A DNA stretch of 64,000 nt from JALCLA01 sp965653565 (GCA_965653565.1 CBFHAI010000007.1:1-64000); one strand, 5' to 3'; shown: positions 1-10,097, numbered from the stretch's first letter. Translations and numbers: made by a program. The notes: generated by a model not told the origin, from the letters alone.

Positions 1-30
1 GTCCCGCGACTTTTCCCGGACAGTACTGGG

Positions 31-152
31 ACAAGCAAGAGAAAGTGACTCGGCCTCCGCTGAGGGGGACGAAACTCGCGAAGGCGCAACAACAAACGAG
101 AGGGAAGCGGATCGCTTCAAAGTCACTGGATTCCCGCCTACGCGGGAATGAC
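31..152 (+). repeat. Dispersed intergenic repeat, copy A
   Basis: This non-coding element begins near ACAAGCAAGAGAAAGTGACT and ends in the GGATTCCCGCC...GGGAATGAC imperfect palindrome. A second copy of the same element lies in inverted orientation at 5500-5626, so the two face each other around a 5.4-kb segment. Sequences of this kind are common between genes in xanthomonads. Open frames across it are spurious. Confidence 0.75.
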
Positions 153-378
153 AAGAGTGTTGTGCCTCGCGAAGACCAGAACGCTTCAGAGTCGCTGGAT
201 TCCCGCCTACGCGGGAATGACGAGATTGTTGCGCCTCGCGAAGAACAGAACGCTTCAGAGTCCCTGGATTCCCGCCTGCGCGCATTGGAATGAAGTCGCG
301 AAACCGGACGTCTTAAAGTCCCTGAATTCCCGCCTGGCCGCAGGCCAGTCCGCCCTGAAATTGTCGAAGAGGAATGAC
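126..378 (+). repeat. Tandem 69-bp repeat units with GGATTCCCGCC palindromes
   Basis: The palindromic core starts at 126 and 195 (period 69 bp). Degraded copies start near 264 and 321; the last is interrupted by about 30 bases before its GGAATGAC end. The sequence between the cores is also repeated (CGCCTCGCGAAGA followed by ACGCTTCAGAGT). This is therefore a tandem amplification of the end of the dispersed element, not a CRISPR array with unique spacers. The stretch from here to 658 shows no gene. Confidence 0.75.
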
Positions 379-658
379 GAAGCCAAATAACACCCTCCTA
401 ACAGCACCCTTGCGAAATACCCTCCCACCTCAACTCCAATCATGCGACCTGCGCGCCACCAGCCAAAGAAACGCATCCACACCGCGTTTTTACCACCACC
501 CAACAAATGGCACGCAATCTGCACCAAAACCAACATACAGTTCCGAAGCGATCCGCTCACAAGAGTCCGCTTTCGACAAGAAGCCGCACAACGCCACTCC
601 TCGCCAAAAGCCACACCCAGAGCCCGCTTCGCCAAGCAACCCCAACGGAGGTAACACC

Positions 659-946
659 ATGCGTATCCTCACCCAAGCCCTGCTCGCCTCAGCGCTTGCC
701 GCAGGTTCCGCGCTGGCGTTTGCCAACGAGCCGGTGCCGCCGATCGATCCGACGCCGATCACGCAGGATGTTCCGACCTTCGAGCAGCTCGATGCCGATC
801 GTGACGGAATGATCGCGAAGGCCGAGGTGCCGGCGGATCATGAATTGACCACGCTGTTCGCCAGTTTCGATAACGACGGCGATGAGAATCTGTCGCGTAC
901 CGAGTTCGACGAGTACGCAACAGAGGACGAGGAAGAGGCCGAGTAG
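659..946 (+). CDS. Secreted EF-hand calcium-binding protein
   Basis: A 95-residue exported protein. The start ATG follows a strong GGAGG ribosome-binding site. The open frame extends upstream, but that part has no site and no signal sequence. Residues 1-22 form a Sec signal peptide ending in a SALAFANE-type cleavage region. Two EF-hand loops follow, DADRDGMIAKAEV (about residues 45-57) and DNDGDENLSRTEF, each with the usual acidic and Gly positions, and the C-terminus is an acidic run (EDEEEAE). By family it probably binds Ca2+ in the periplasm. It stands alone with its own terminator, and its partner is unknown. Confidence 0.85.
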   Translation: MRILTQALLASALAAGSALAFANEPVPPIDPTPITQDVPTFEQLDADRDGMIAKAEVPADHELTTLFASFDNDGDENLSRTEFDEYATEDEEEAE

Positions 947-975
947 CAAGTCACGGCGTTTCTCGTCTGCTCCCG

Positions 976-1003
976 CAGCGGGCCGCAAGGCCCGCTGTTT
1001 TTT
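976..1003 (+). terminator. Rho-independent terminator after the EF-hand gene
   Basis: A perfect 9-bp stem (CAGCGGGCC / GGCCCGCTG) with a GCAA loop, followed directly by six T residues. It lies 30 bases after the EF-hand stop codon and just before the end of the converging FAD oxidoreductase gene. Confidence 0.9.
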
Positions 1004-2114
1004 ATACGGTCGTCGCGGTCAATCGCGCCGCCACCTCTTCGCCGATGGCGAGCGACGACGTCAGCCCGGGCGAGTCGATGCCGAACAGATTCACCAGGCC
1101 GGGGATGGCGTGCACCGCCGCATCCTGGATCAGGAAATCGGCCGAATGTTCGCCCGGTCCCGACAATTTCGGACGTACGCCGACGAAATCGGGCGCGAGA
1201 TCTTCGGGCCGCAACGCCGGCCACCACGACTGCACGCCGGCAATGAAATCGCCGCGCAGCGAGTCGTCGAATCGATAGTCGGGAGTCTGCTGCCAGCGCA
1301 CATCGGGGCCGAAGCGGCTGCGCCCTGCGCTGTCGAAGCCCAGATGCACGCCAAGGCCCGAGACGCCGGGCAGTGGATAGATCAGGCGTTCGAACGGTGC
1401 GCGCCCGCGCAGCGAATAATAGTGGCCGGCGGCGTAGTGAATCCGCGGAATCAGCGAGGCGTCGAAGCCTTCGATACGCGAGGCCAGTTGCGCGCAGTCG
1501 AGGCCGGCAGCGTTGACGACACGCCGGCAACGCACGCTGTCGCCACGCGCGGTGAGTACGCTGAAACCTTCCGCCTGCGGTTGGATCGCCGCGACTTCGA
1601 CCTCGCACAACACGCGGTTGTCGCCCTGTTCCACTTCGCCGATCAAGGCCATGACGAATTCGGGCACATCGACGATGCCCGAGTCCGGCGAGTCGATCGC
1701 CGCCACGCAGCGCAATGCGGGCTCGCGCCGGCGCGCCTGGTCGCCATCGATCAGTTCGGCCCGGACGCCGTTTTCGAAGGCGCGCCGGTGCAGGGCATGC
1801 AATGCGTCGACTTCCGTCGCATCGACCGCCACCACGAGTTTGCCGCAGCGCCGGTGCGGCACGCCGCGGCGCGCGCAGAAGGCGTACATCAGGTCGCGGC
1901 CGCGCACGCACAGACGGGCCTTGAGCGAGCCCGGATCGTAGTAGAGCCCGGCGTGGATGACGCCGGAATTGCGGCTCGAAACGCCCTCGCCGGCGCGTTC
2001 GGCGCGTTCGAGCACCCACACCGACGCGCCGCTGCGTGCCACGGCCAGCGCGACGGACAGGCCGACCACGCCGGCGCCCACGATCACGGTGTCGATATCG
2101 AACTCGGCGCTCAT
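1002..2114 (-). CDS. L-2-hydroxyglutarate oxidase-like FAD oxidoreductase
   Basis: A 370-residue FAD enzyme of the glycine oxidase/LhgO superfamily. The N-terminus has the dinucleotide-binding motif GAGVVGLSVA near residues 12-21. It is followed by RNSGVIHAGLYYDPGSLKA, which closely resembles the flavin/substrate signature of L-2-hydroxyglutarate oxidase (E. coli LhgO/YgaF). A C-terminal GIDSPGLTSSLAIGE closes the FAD fold. The likely reaction is oxidation of L-2-hydroxyglutarate to 2-oxoglutarate; a related 2-hydroxyacid cannot be excluded. It is slightly shorter than YgaF. The ATG at 2114 is chosen because the FAD motif begins directly after it; the frame upstream covers a terminator and an sRNA candidate. 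Confidence 0.85.
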   Translation of the reverse strand: MSAEFDIDTVIVGAGVVGLSVALAVARSGASVWVLERAERAGEGVSSRNSGVIHAGLYYDPGSLKARLCVRGRDLMYAFCARRGVPHRRCGKLVVAVDATEVDALHALHRRAFENGVRAELIDGDQARRREPALRCVAAIDSPDSGIVDVPEFVMALIGEVEQGDNRVLCEVEVAAIQPQAEGFSVLTARGDSVRCRRVVNAAGLDCAQLASRIEGFDASLIPRIHYAAGHYYSLRGRAPFERLIYPLPGVSGLGVHLGFDSAGRSRFGPDVRWQQTPDYRFDDSLRGDFIAGVQSWWPALRPEDLAPDFVGVRPKLSGPGEHSADFLIQDAAVHAIPGLVNLFGIDSPGLTSSLAIGEEVAARLTATTV

Positions 2115-2177
2115 CGGGCTTCCTGCTTTGCGGCAGCGCAACGATAACGCCCGCGACGGCAAGCCGGATATCGAGAC

Positions 2178-2203
2178 AAAAAAAAGGCCGCTTGAGGGCG
2201 GCC
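2178..2203 (-). terminator. Rho-independent terminator of a minus-strand transcript
   Basis: Read on the minus strand, GGCCGC and GCGGCC pair around a CCTCAA loop and are followed by eight T residues. No protein gene ends here: the nearest minus-strand CDS starts 64 bases further on. It therefore appears to end a short non-coding transcript that begins upstream. Confidence 0.85.
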
Positions 2204-2358
2204 CGATAGTGACGTTTGTCCCGATGACGCTCGCCTTCCGTGCGAACGCCTTTTTTGACCGAACCCGGCCGGCGCAATGCGCCGGTTTTCCGTCCTGCGA
2301 TCCGCGGCGCGGCCCGGCGTTGCGGCCGGGATCGAGCGGAGGCGCCATGTTGCGCCAC
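2178..2358 (-). ncRNA. Candidate small RNA, about 180 nt
   Basis: A minus-strand transcription unit bounded by a promoter-like sequence (TATAGT at 2370-2365) and the terminator at 2203-2178. No plausible protein is encoded between them. The RNA would contain three strong hairpins: GGCGC/GCGCC, CCCGGC/GCCGGG and CCGGCGC/GCGCCGG, then the terminator stem. I do not recognise it: its two ends do not pair as in 6S RNA, and it lacks tmRNA or SRP features. A long 5' leader for the downstream oxidoreductase is the main alternative, which would make the terminator an attenuator. Confidence 0.5.
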
Positions 2359-2364
2359 GACTTG

Positions 2365-2426
2365 ACTATAGCATTTCGTATCGCGTGGACAAGCTGTCCG
2401 AAAGCCGTGAACAAGCTGTCCGAAAG
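2365..2426 (-). promoter_or_regulatory. sRNA promoter with a duplicated 16-bp upstream motif
   Basis: On the minus strand there is a -10 box TATAGT (2370-2365) and a -35-like TTGTCC (2392-2387), 16 bp apart. The motif CTTTCGGACAGCTTGT occurs twice, at 2404-2389 and 2426-2411. The copies are exact and 22 bp apart, about two helical turns, and the proximal copy overlaps the -35 box. This arrangement suggests a regulator binding site that controls the small RNA. The regulator is unknown. Confidence 0.5.
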
Positions 2427-2775
2427 GGCAGAGGGGCACGCGGCCCCTTCGTTGGAAGCCGTCGCGGAACAAGCGATGCAACGCTGGCGGTCCGCGGCAG
2501 GCGGCGCTGCCAAACGGACCGACCGGACGCGCCGGCTCGGTTCCCAAGACGCAGCTTGGCCGGCGTTCGTATCACGCGGCCGCGGATCGCGCGCGGGCCT
2601 GGCGATTTCCCCGCTGCTGCGCCGCGCCACGCGCGCCGCACGAGGAGTTCTGCCTATCGACAGACGGGTGTCACATCCCGACACTACGCTCCCATGTCCG
2701 CCGTGGATGCCCGGGACCGGCGTCGAGGCGCAAGTGCTTTTGCCGGTTCACGGCGTTCACTGGGGTTGCGGGGAC

Positions 2776-4785
<2,010 letters not shown>

Positions 4786-4832
4786 TCGATGCGTAAGCGA
4801 TCGATCGACAAGTAGCGATCGAGATGGAAATC

Positions 4833-4863
4833 GCGGCGGGCGCGCAATGCGCCCGCCGCTTTG
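4833..4863 (+). terminator. Terminator after the endonuclease
   Basis: An 11-bp perfect stem (GCGGCGGGCGC / GCGCCCGCCGC) with a GCAAT loop, followed by TTTG. The T tract is short, but the stem is very stable and lies 47 bases after the endonuclease stop. The rest of the gap to 4967 holds nothing else I can identify. Confidence 0.7.
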
Positions 4864-4967
4864 CATTCTGCTGCTGCGGATCGGATCGGACCGGAACGGA
4901 TTGGCCCGCTTGCACGCGGCGGTGCACGCGGGACTAGACTGGCGCGTCGTCCTATGGAGTGATCGCA

Positions 4968-5393
4968 ATGTCCTACGCCGCCGATACCGTCAGCACCATC
5001 GTGCCCGCCCTGCGCTATCGCGATGCACACGCCGCCATCGAATGGCTATGCCGCGCGCTCGGTTTCGAACGCCACGCCGTCTACGAAGACGGCAACGGCG
5101 GCATCGCGCACGCACAACTGAAATTCGGCAACGGCATGATCATGCTCGGCTCGGCCCGTGACGACGCCTGGGGCAAACACTTCGCCGGCCCGCGCGACAT
5201 CGGCGGACGCGTGACGATGAGCTGCTGCCTGATCGTCAGCGACGCCAAGGCGCACTACGACAGCGCCCGCGCCGCCGGCGCCACCATCGTCGACGAATTG
5301 CACAGCCCCGACTATGGCGGACAGGCTTACAGCTGCCGCGATCCGGAGGGGAATCTGTGGTGGTTTGGTAGTTATGATCCGTGGAAGGAATGA
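4968..5393 (+). CDS. VOC-superfamily (glyoxalase/bleomycin-resistance-like) protein
   Basis: A 141-residue protein of the vicinal oxygen chelate fold. It shows the two beta-alpha-beta modules and the C-terminal signature YSCRDPEGNLWWFGSYDP typical of glyoxalase/YkcA-like proteins. The ATG at 4968 has GGAG eight bases upstream; an in-frame GTG three codons earlier is less likely. Related proteins are metal-dependent lyases, dioxygenases or drug binders, and the substrate cannot be predicted. The gene appears monocistronic, between the endonuclease terminator and an inverted dispersed repeat. Confidence 0.85.
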   Translation: MSYAADTVSTIVPALRYRDAHAAIEWLCRALGFERHAVYEDGNGGIAHAQLKFGNGMIMLGSARDDAWGKHFAGPRDIGGRVTMSCCLIVSDAKAHYDSARAAGATIVDELHSPDYGGQAYSCRDPEGNLWWFGSYDPWKE

Positions 5394-5499
5394 GGCCGCG
5401 GGAAGGCTTTGAGCTTCAATTACGCGTAGTTCGCGGCCTTCGACAGGTGATGAGTTGCTGGCCTGTGGCCTGACGGGAATCCAATGACTCCCGACACTT

Positions 5500-5626
5500 C
5501 GTCATTCTCGCGAAGGCGGGAATCCAGTGACTTTGAAGCGGTCCGCTTCCCTCGGTTTTGAAGTTGCGATTTCGCGAGTTTCGGCCCCCTCAACGGGGGC
5601 CGAGTCACTTTCTTTGCTTGTGCAAA
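5500..5626 (-). repeat. Dispersed intergenic repeat, copy B (inverted)
   Basis: Read on the minus strand this matches copy A at 31-152 over about 120 bases: GAAAGTGACTCGGCC, a GGGGGCCGAAACTCGCGAA-type core, GGGAAGCGG, CTTCAAAGTCACTGGATTCC. It lies after the VOC gene. The remaining sequence from 5627 to 5910 contains further repeat-like, GC-skewed sequence and no supportable gene. Confidence 0.75.
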
Positions 5627-5914
5627 GAAGGTACCGAAGAAACACATCCCGGGTTACGCGCCCTTCGGTCTGACGGCCTCGGGAAACTCCGGGCGGGTGG
5701 GGTTTGTCGACAGCACGTCCATATGCTGACGATAAACTTGCGCGCATCCCTGCGCGCAACACTTCGTGCTATCTACCCGCCGGAGCCGCTTCAAACGGGG
5801 GCCCCGAGAGCGACAGCAAAAGCGGAACGGAACAACAGCCGTGTGAAGTGCGAAACAGGCTCGGCTGTCCTTCTCCCACCGGAGCTTGTGGGTGATGCTC
5901 CCGAGGAAATCGCA

Positions 5915-5947
5915 GGCGAAAAACGCGACTTTCGCCGCGTTTTTTTT
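5915..5947 (-). terminator. Terminator after bamC, probably bidirectional
   Basis: AAACGCG and CGCGTTT can pair around an eight-base loop. T runs follow on both strands: eight T on the plus strand, five on the minus. It lies 14 bases beyond the bamC stop, so it probably ends the dapA-bamC transcript. Confidence 0.75.
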
Positions 5948-5960
5948 ACTGCCCGCTGTT

Positions 5961-6464
5961 TCAGCCGAGGCGGGTCTTCAGCAGACCGAGCAGCTTGCCG
6001 GCGGCGCCCGAGGTCAGTTCGGTGCCGTCCTGGCTCACCGCGCTGATGCGGGTGCCTTCGCCTTCGGCGGCGAGTTTGACCAGGAAGGTTTCGCCGTCGT
6101 AGGTCACGTTGAAGACCGACAGCAGTTCGGCGCGTTCGCCCATTGTCACGCCTTCGATGCGTTCGAGGGCGAGGCCGACGCGGCGCCAGGCGCCTTCCAT
6201 CGAGTCGCTCAGGACGAAGGCCTGGCCGGTGGCCGGGGCGTTCGATTTCGCGGCCGGCGATGCCGCACCGGCGACGGCGGGGACCTGCATGCTCGGGTCC
6301 GACACCGGGGCGTCGAGGTCGGGCGGGACTTCGAGCGGGCGGCTTTCGGGGCTGTTTTCGTAGCCCGATTTGCCGCGGAACCAGCTGCAGCCGCCGCTCA
6401 GCGCGACCGCGACCAGCAGGGTCGCCAACAGCGCGCGACGAAGGATGGGCTTGTTCGAATTCAT
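5961..6464 (-). CDS. bamC: BamC-like outer-membrane lipoprotein (short form)
   Basis: A 167-residue lipoprotein. The start ATG has AAGGAG seven bases upstream. The N-terminus is a lipoprotein signal with lipobox LSGGC (Cys about residue 26), followed by the YENSPESRPLEVPPDLDAP segment. This resembles the unstructured BamC N-terminus that binds BamD. One helix-grip-like domain follows (about 80-167). BamC belongs to the outer-membrane beta-barrel assembly machine. E. coli BamC is about 344 residues with two such domains, so one domain appears to be missing here. Its position directly after dapA matches E. coli dapA-bamC and supports the call. Confidence 0.85.
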   Translation of the reverse strand: MNSNKPILRRALLATLLVAVALSGGCSWFRGKSGYENSPESRPLEVPPDLDAPVSDPSMQVPAVAGAASPAAKSNAPATGQAFVLSDSMEGAWRRVGLALERIEGVTMGERAELLSVFNVTYDGETFLVKLAAEGEGTRISAVSQDGTELTSGAAGKLLGLLKTRLG

Positions 6465-6484
6465 TGCAACTTCTCCTTGGAAAC

Positions 6485-7408
6485 TCATGCGGCCAGCGCG
6501 CGGGCGTGGCCGGCTTCGAGCGCGGCGACGGCGGTGGCGATCGCGGCCAGTCGTTCGCGCGGGCCGGCCGACAGGGCCAGCAACGGCAAACGCAGTACAT
6601 CGTGGCACAGACCGAGGGCGGCGAGCAGCGCCTTGATCGGGATGGGGTTGGGTTCGACGCCGAGGAAGTCGTTGATGGCGGCCAGTTGCGCATCCAGCTG
6701 CTGCGCATCCCGTCGCAGCGCTTCCTCGCGCTGCCCGCCGGTCGCAAGATCGGCCAGGCGGCGGAACGTCGCGGGCAAGGCATTCGACGCCACCGAGATC
6801 ACACCGTCGGCGCCCGCAAGCAGCGCGCGGCAGGCGGTCGGATCGTCACCGCTGAGCACCGCGAAGCGCTCCGACTTCAACAGCAGCAACGCGGCCATGC
6901 GTTCGGCATCGGCACGCGCTTCCTTGATCGCGATGATGTTCTCGTGCGACAGCAGCGACGCCACCGTCTCGGGCAACAGATCGCAACCGGTGCGGCCGGG
7001 CACGTTGTAGAGCACCACGGGCAGGCCGCCGTTCGATGCAACTTCCAGATAATGCCGACGCAATCCGTCCTGCGTGGCGCGCACGTACGGCGGCGTGACG
7101 ACGAGCGCGGCATCGGCGCCGCAGTCGCGCGCGAATTGCGTCTGGCGAACGGTTTTCTCGGTGCCCGACAAACCGGTGCCTGCGAGCACCGGGACACGGC
7201 CTTCGCTGAGCAACGCAGTCTCGCGCAGCAGGCTTGCGTATTCGTCGTCGGACAGCGTTGCGGCTTCGCCGGTCGAGCCGGCCACGACGAGCGCCTGCGT
7301 GCCGCCCGCGAGCTGGCGCGCGACAAGCACGCTCCAGGCCGCAAGATCGACTCGCCCCGACGCGTCGAACGGCGTCGCCAGCGCAGTGATGCTGCCGTGT
7401 AGTCGCAA
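6485..7408 (-). CDS. dapA: 4-hydroxy-tetrahydrodipicolinate synthase
   Basis: This enzyme condenses pyruvate with aspartate semialdehyde, the first committed step of the lysine/diaminopimelate pathway, in the cytoplasm. Typical DapA motifs are GSITALATPF, VVAGSTGEAATLSDDE, VLYNVPGRTGCDL (active-site Tyr) and IIAIKEARAD, whose Lys forms the Schiff base. The core protein is about 307 residues if it starts at the TTG at 7408, just before the conserved GSITALATPF. A GTG at 7480 would add 24 residues of no family character that overlap the divergent gcvR start region. It is followed by bamC 20 bases downstream, probably in the same operon. Confidence 0.92.
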   Translation of the reverse strand: MRLHGSITALATPFDASGRVDLAAWSVLVARQLAGGTQALVVAGSTGEAATLSDDEYASLLRETALLSEGRVPVLAGTGLSGTEKTVRQTQFARDCGADAALVVTPPYVRATQDGLRRHYLEVASNGGLPVVLYNVPGRTGCDLLPETVASLLSHENIIAIKEARADAERMAALLLLKSERFAVLSGDDPTACRALLAGADGVISVASNALPATFRRLADLATGGQREEALRRDAQQLDAQLAAINDFLGVEPNPIPIKALLAALGLCHDVLRLPLLALSAGPRERLAAIATAVAALEAGHARALAA

Positions 7409-7500
7409 AGTGAAAAAATTCCCGGCGGAATGGGCCGCGATGTTACTTGCGGCGGCGAATCCCGGGCAAGTATGCTGCACGGGCGGTTAGCGCCGCATTC

Positions 7501-8124
7501 ATGGCCCCGGCGACGCCGGATCGCAGTGCCGCGCCCCATCACGAGTTTTCGTCGGACCGAACCTTGACCGACTCGCCGCAACGCCCCAACACGAACGAAA
7601 ACTACCTGCTCATCAACGCGTTCGCGACGCATCCGGAATCCCCGCTGCTCTCGGTTTCGCGTCGCATCAGCGACAGTGGCTGCAATCTGGTGGATGCGCG
7701 CCTGGCGACCGTCGGCCGCGATGTCTCCGTGCTCGCGCTCGCGATGGGTTCGTGGGACGCGGTCGCCAAGCTCGAATCGGCGCTGTCGCGGCTCGAACGC
7801 GAGGAAGGCTTCCGCCTGGTGTGGTATCGCACCGGCACCAAGCCGCCGCAGAGCAATCTGCTGCCCTACATCGTGGAAGTGGTGGCGGCCGACAAACCCG
7901 GCATCCTGTTCCAGCTCGCCGATTTCTTCGATCGCCAGGGCATCACGATCGAAAACCTGCAATCGTCGCGTTATCGCGCGATGCAGACCGGCGCCGACAT
8001 GTTCTCCGCCCAGATCACCGTTGGCATTCCCGCGAGCATGCACATCGCGGCCTTGCGCGACGATTTCCTCGAGTTCTGCGATCATCTGAATCTCGATGCC
8101 ATCATGGATCCGATGAAGTTCTGA
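7501..8124 (+). CDS. gcvR: GcvR-like glycine cleavage system regulator (two ACT domains)
   Basis: A 207-residue protein as called, with two ACT-type domains (NYLLINAFATHPESPLLSVSRRISDSGCNLVDAR and YIVEVVAADKPGILFQLADFFDRQGITIENLQS). In E. coli, GcvR binds GcvA and represses the glycine cleavage operon when glycine is scarce. Whether it does so here depends on a GcvA being encoded elsewhere. The start is uncertain: ATG 7501 is used, but TTG 7564 (TDSPQRPNTNENYLL) lies closer to the conserved region. The divergent dapA and downstream bcp reproduce the enterobacterial gene order. Confidence 0.85.
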   Translation: MAPATPDRSAAPHHEFSSDRTLTDSPQRPNTNENYLLINAFATHPESPLLSVSRRISDSGCNLVDARLATVGRDVSVLALAMGSWDAVAKLESALSRLEREEGFRLVWYRTGTKPPQSNLLPYIVEVVAADKPGILFQLADFFDRQGITIENLQSSRYRAMQTGADMFSAQITVGIPASMHIAALRDDFLEFCDHLNLDAIMDPMKF

Positions 8125-8128
8125 GCGA

Positions 8129-8614
8129 ATGATCGAAACCGGCTCACGCGTTCCCGATCTCGAACTGGTTTTCGCCAAGCGCGGCACTGCGCGGCTCTCC
8201 GATTACTCGGGCTTCTGGCTGGTGCTGTACTTCTATCCGAAGGACGACACCCCCGGCTGCACCACCGAAGGGCTGGAATTCAACGCGCTGCTGCCGAAAT
8301 TCCGCAAACTGGGCGCCGACGTGATCGGCGTGTCGCGCGAGTCGGTGAAGTCGCACGATCGCTTTTGTTCCAAGCACGGTTTCGATTTCGACCTGATCAG
8401 CGACGAAGACGAAGCGCTCTGCAAAGCCTTCGGCGTGATCAAGGAAAAGTCGCTGTACGGCCGCAAGTACATCGGCATCGAGCGCAGCACCTTCCTGATC
8501 GATCCGAAAGGCCGCGTGCATCACGAATGGCGCGGCGTGCGCGTCGCCGGCCACGCGCTCGACGTGCTGCAGACGCTCAAAGCCGCCCAGAAGCCGGGCC
8601 GCCAAACCCAGTGA
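8129..8614 (+). CDS. bcp: Thiol peroxidase Bcp/PrxQ
   Basis: A 161-residue peroxiredoxin that reduces H2O2 and organic hydroperoxides using thioredoxin or glutaredoxin. The peroxidatic cysteine is C44 in FYPKDDTPGCTTEGLEF. There is no Cys five residues later as in E. coli Bcp. Instead C80 (RFCSKHG) lies 36 residues on, the same spacing as the resolving cysteine of the Xylella PrxQ subgroup, so an atypical two-Cys mechanism is likely. The gene starts four bases after gcvR stops, so the two are probably cotranscribed. Confidence 0.93.
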   Translation: MIETGSRVPDLELVFAKRGTARLSDYSGFWLVLYFYPKDDTPGCTTEGLEFNALLPKFRKLGADVIGVSRESVKSHDRFCSKHGFDFDLISDEDEALCKAFGVIKEKSLYGRKYIGIERSTFLIDPKGRVHHEWRGVRVAGHALDVLQTLKAAQKPGRQTQ

Positions 8615-8696
8615 AGCCCCCTCGTTTCTCAACCCACCGCCGCCTCGCTCCGCGAGCCGCGGCGGTGTCCCCGTGCCTGTCCGCAAGGATCCCGCG

Positions 8697-10097
8697 ATGA
8701 CACGAAGCAAGCGCATCTACGTGCTCGACACCAACGTCCTGATGCACGACCCGACGGCGCTGTTCAAATTCGAAGAGCACGACATCTATCTGCCGATGAC
8801 GGTGCTCGAAGAACTCGACAACGCCAAGAAGGGCGTGTCGGAAGTCAGCCGCAACGCGCGCCAGGTGAGCCGCTTCATCAACGAACTGATCGAAGCCAAC
8901 GGCGCCGACAAGATCGCGCAAGGCCTGAAACTGGTGCGCCCGCAGGGCCTGCAACTGAAGGACACCGGCAGCATCGGTTGCCTGCGCTTCCAGACGCGCC
9001 CGGTCGACACGGCGGCGAAGTTCGGCCGCGTGATTCCCGACAACAACATCCTGGCGTCGATCCTGTCGCTGCGCGACAGCCATCCGGGCGAGCCCGTGGT
9101 GCTGGTGTCGAAAGACATCAATCTGCGCATCAAGGCGCACATCATCGGCATCCCGGCCGAAGATTACGAAAACGATCGCGCGCTCGACGACTTCAACCTG
9201 CTCTACACCGGCGCCACCGAACTGCCGGAGGACTTCTGGTCCAAACACGAAAAGGATCTGCGTTCGTGGAACGAGCGCAGCCACAGCTTCTACGAAGTGA
9301 AGATGGCCGAGGACGAACCCTGGTATCCGAACCAGTATCTCTACCTGCCGGGCGACGACGAAGTCGAACTGCGCGTGGCCAAGCTCAATGGCGAGCGCGC
9401 GGTGCTGCAAATCGTCGATGATTTCCGCGGCCACGCGCATCAGGTGTGGGGCATCAGCGCGCGCAACCGCGAACAGAACTTCGCGCTCAATGCGCTGATG
9501 GATCCGGACATCGATTTCGTCACCCTGCTCGGCACCGCCGGCACCGGCAAGACGCTGCTCGCGCTCGCCGCGGGGCTCGCGCAGACGATGGATACGCAGC
9601 GTTACCGCGAGATCATCATGACGCGCGCGACGGTTTCGGTCGGCGAAGACATCGGCTTTTTGCCCGGCACCGAAGAAGAAAAGATGACGCCGTGGATGGG
9701 CGCCCTCACCGACAACCTCGAAGTGCTCACCCACACGCCGCAGGAAGGCGGCGCCTGGGGCCGCGCCGCGACCAACGATCTGCTGGCCTCGCGCATCAAG
9801 ATCCGCTCGATGAATTTCATGCGCGGCCGCACCTTCCTGAGCCGCTACGTGATCATCGACGAGGCGCAGAACCTGACGCCCAAGCAGATGAAGACCTTGC
9901 TCACGCGCGCCGGCCCGGGGACGAAGATGGTGTGCCTGGGCAACGTCGAACAGATCGATACGCCGTATCTGACAGAAACCACGTCAGGCCTGACGTATGC
10001 GGTGGATCGCTTCAAGGCGTGGCCGCATAGCGCGCATATCACGCTGCGGCGTGGCGAGCGGTCGCGGTTGGCGGATTATGCTTCGGAGGTTTTGTAG
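8697..10097 (+). CDS. PIN domain-PhoH ATPase fusion (PhoH2 type)
   Basis: A 466-residue cytoplasmic protein. Residues 1-150 are a PIN ribonuclease domain (YVLDTNVLMHDP and LVSKDINLRIKA, with the conserved acidic residues). Residues from about 260 are a PhoH ATPase with Walker A LLGTAGTGKTLLALAAG and Walker B YVIIDEAQNLTP. Such PhoH2 proteins are described as RNA helicase/ribonucleases. In some actinobacteria a small antitoxin gene (phoAT) precedes them; no small upstream ORF is evident here. The ATG at 8697 has AAGGA seven bases upstream. The gene is probably separate from bcp, 82 bases away. Confidence 0.92.
   Translation: MTRSKRIYVLDTNVLMHDPTALFKFEEHDIYLPMTVLEELDNAKKGVSEVSRNARQVSRFINELIEANGADKIAQGLKLVRPQGLQLKDTGSIGCLRFQTRPVDTAAKFGRVIPDNNILASILSLRDSHPGEPVVLVSKDINLRIKAHIIGIPAEDYENDRALDDFNLLYTGATELPEDFWSKHEKDLRSWNERSHSFYEVKMAEDEPWYPNQYLYLPGDDEVELRVAKLNGERAVLQIVDDFRGHAHQVWGISARNREQNFALNALMDPDIDFVTLLGTAGTGKTLLALAAGLAQTMDTQRYREIIMTRATVSVGEDIGFLPGTEEEKMTPWMGALTDNLEVLTHTPQEGGAWGRAATNDLLASRIKIRSMNFMRGRTFLSRYVIIDEAQNLTPKQMKTLLTRAGPGTKMVCLGNVEQIDTPYLTETTSGLTYAVDRFKAWPHSAHITLRRGERSRLADYASEVL

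Noticed and set aside
126..378. Regular repeats that look like a CRISPR array
   Set aside because: The sequence between the palindromes is also repeated, spacing is 69 bp with only two good units, and the same element occurs in single copies at 5500 and 43144. No cas genes are in the window.
2178..2358. 6S RNA, tmRNA or SRP RNA
   Set aside because: The ends of the candidate RNA do not pair as a long 6S-like hairpin, there is no tRNA-like end or tag sequence, and no SRP tetraloop region is seen.
1957..2775. Long open frame in front of the endonuclease start (942 residues in total)
   Set aside because: The upstream part covers the oxidoreductase 5' end, the sRNA region and its promoter. It has no ribosome-binding site or domain, whereas ATG 2776 begins a good signal peptide.
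5627..5910. Small ORFs between the VOC gene and bamC
   Set aside because: They lie on repeat sequence and lack ribosome-binding sites and conserved features.
8697..10097. Toxin-antitoxin pair with a phoAT-type antitoxin
   Set aside because: No small ORF overlaps the PIN-PhoH start. The upstream gene is bcp, 82 bases away.
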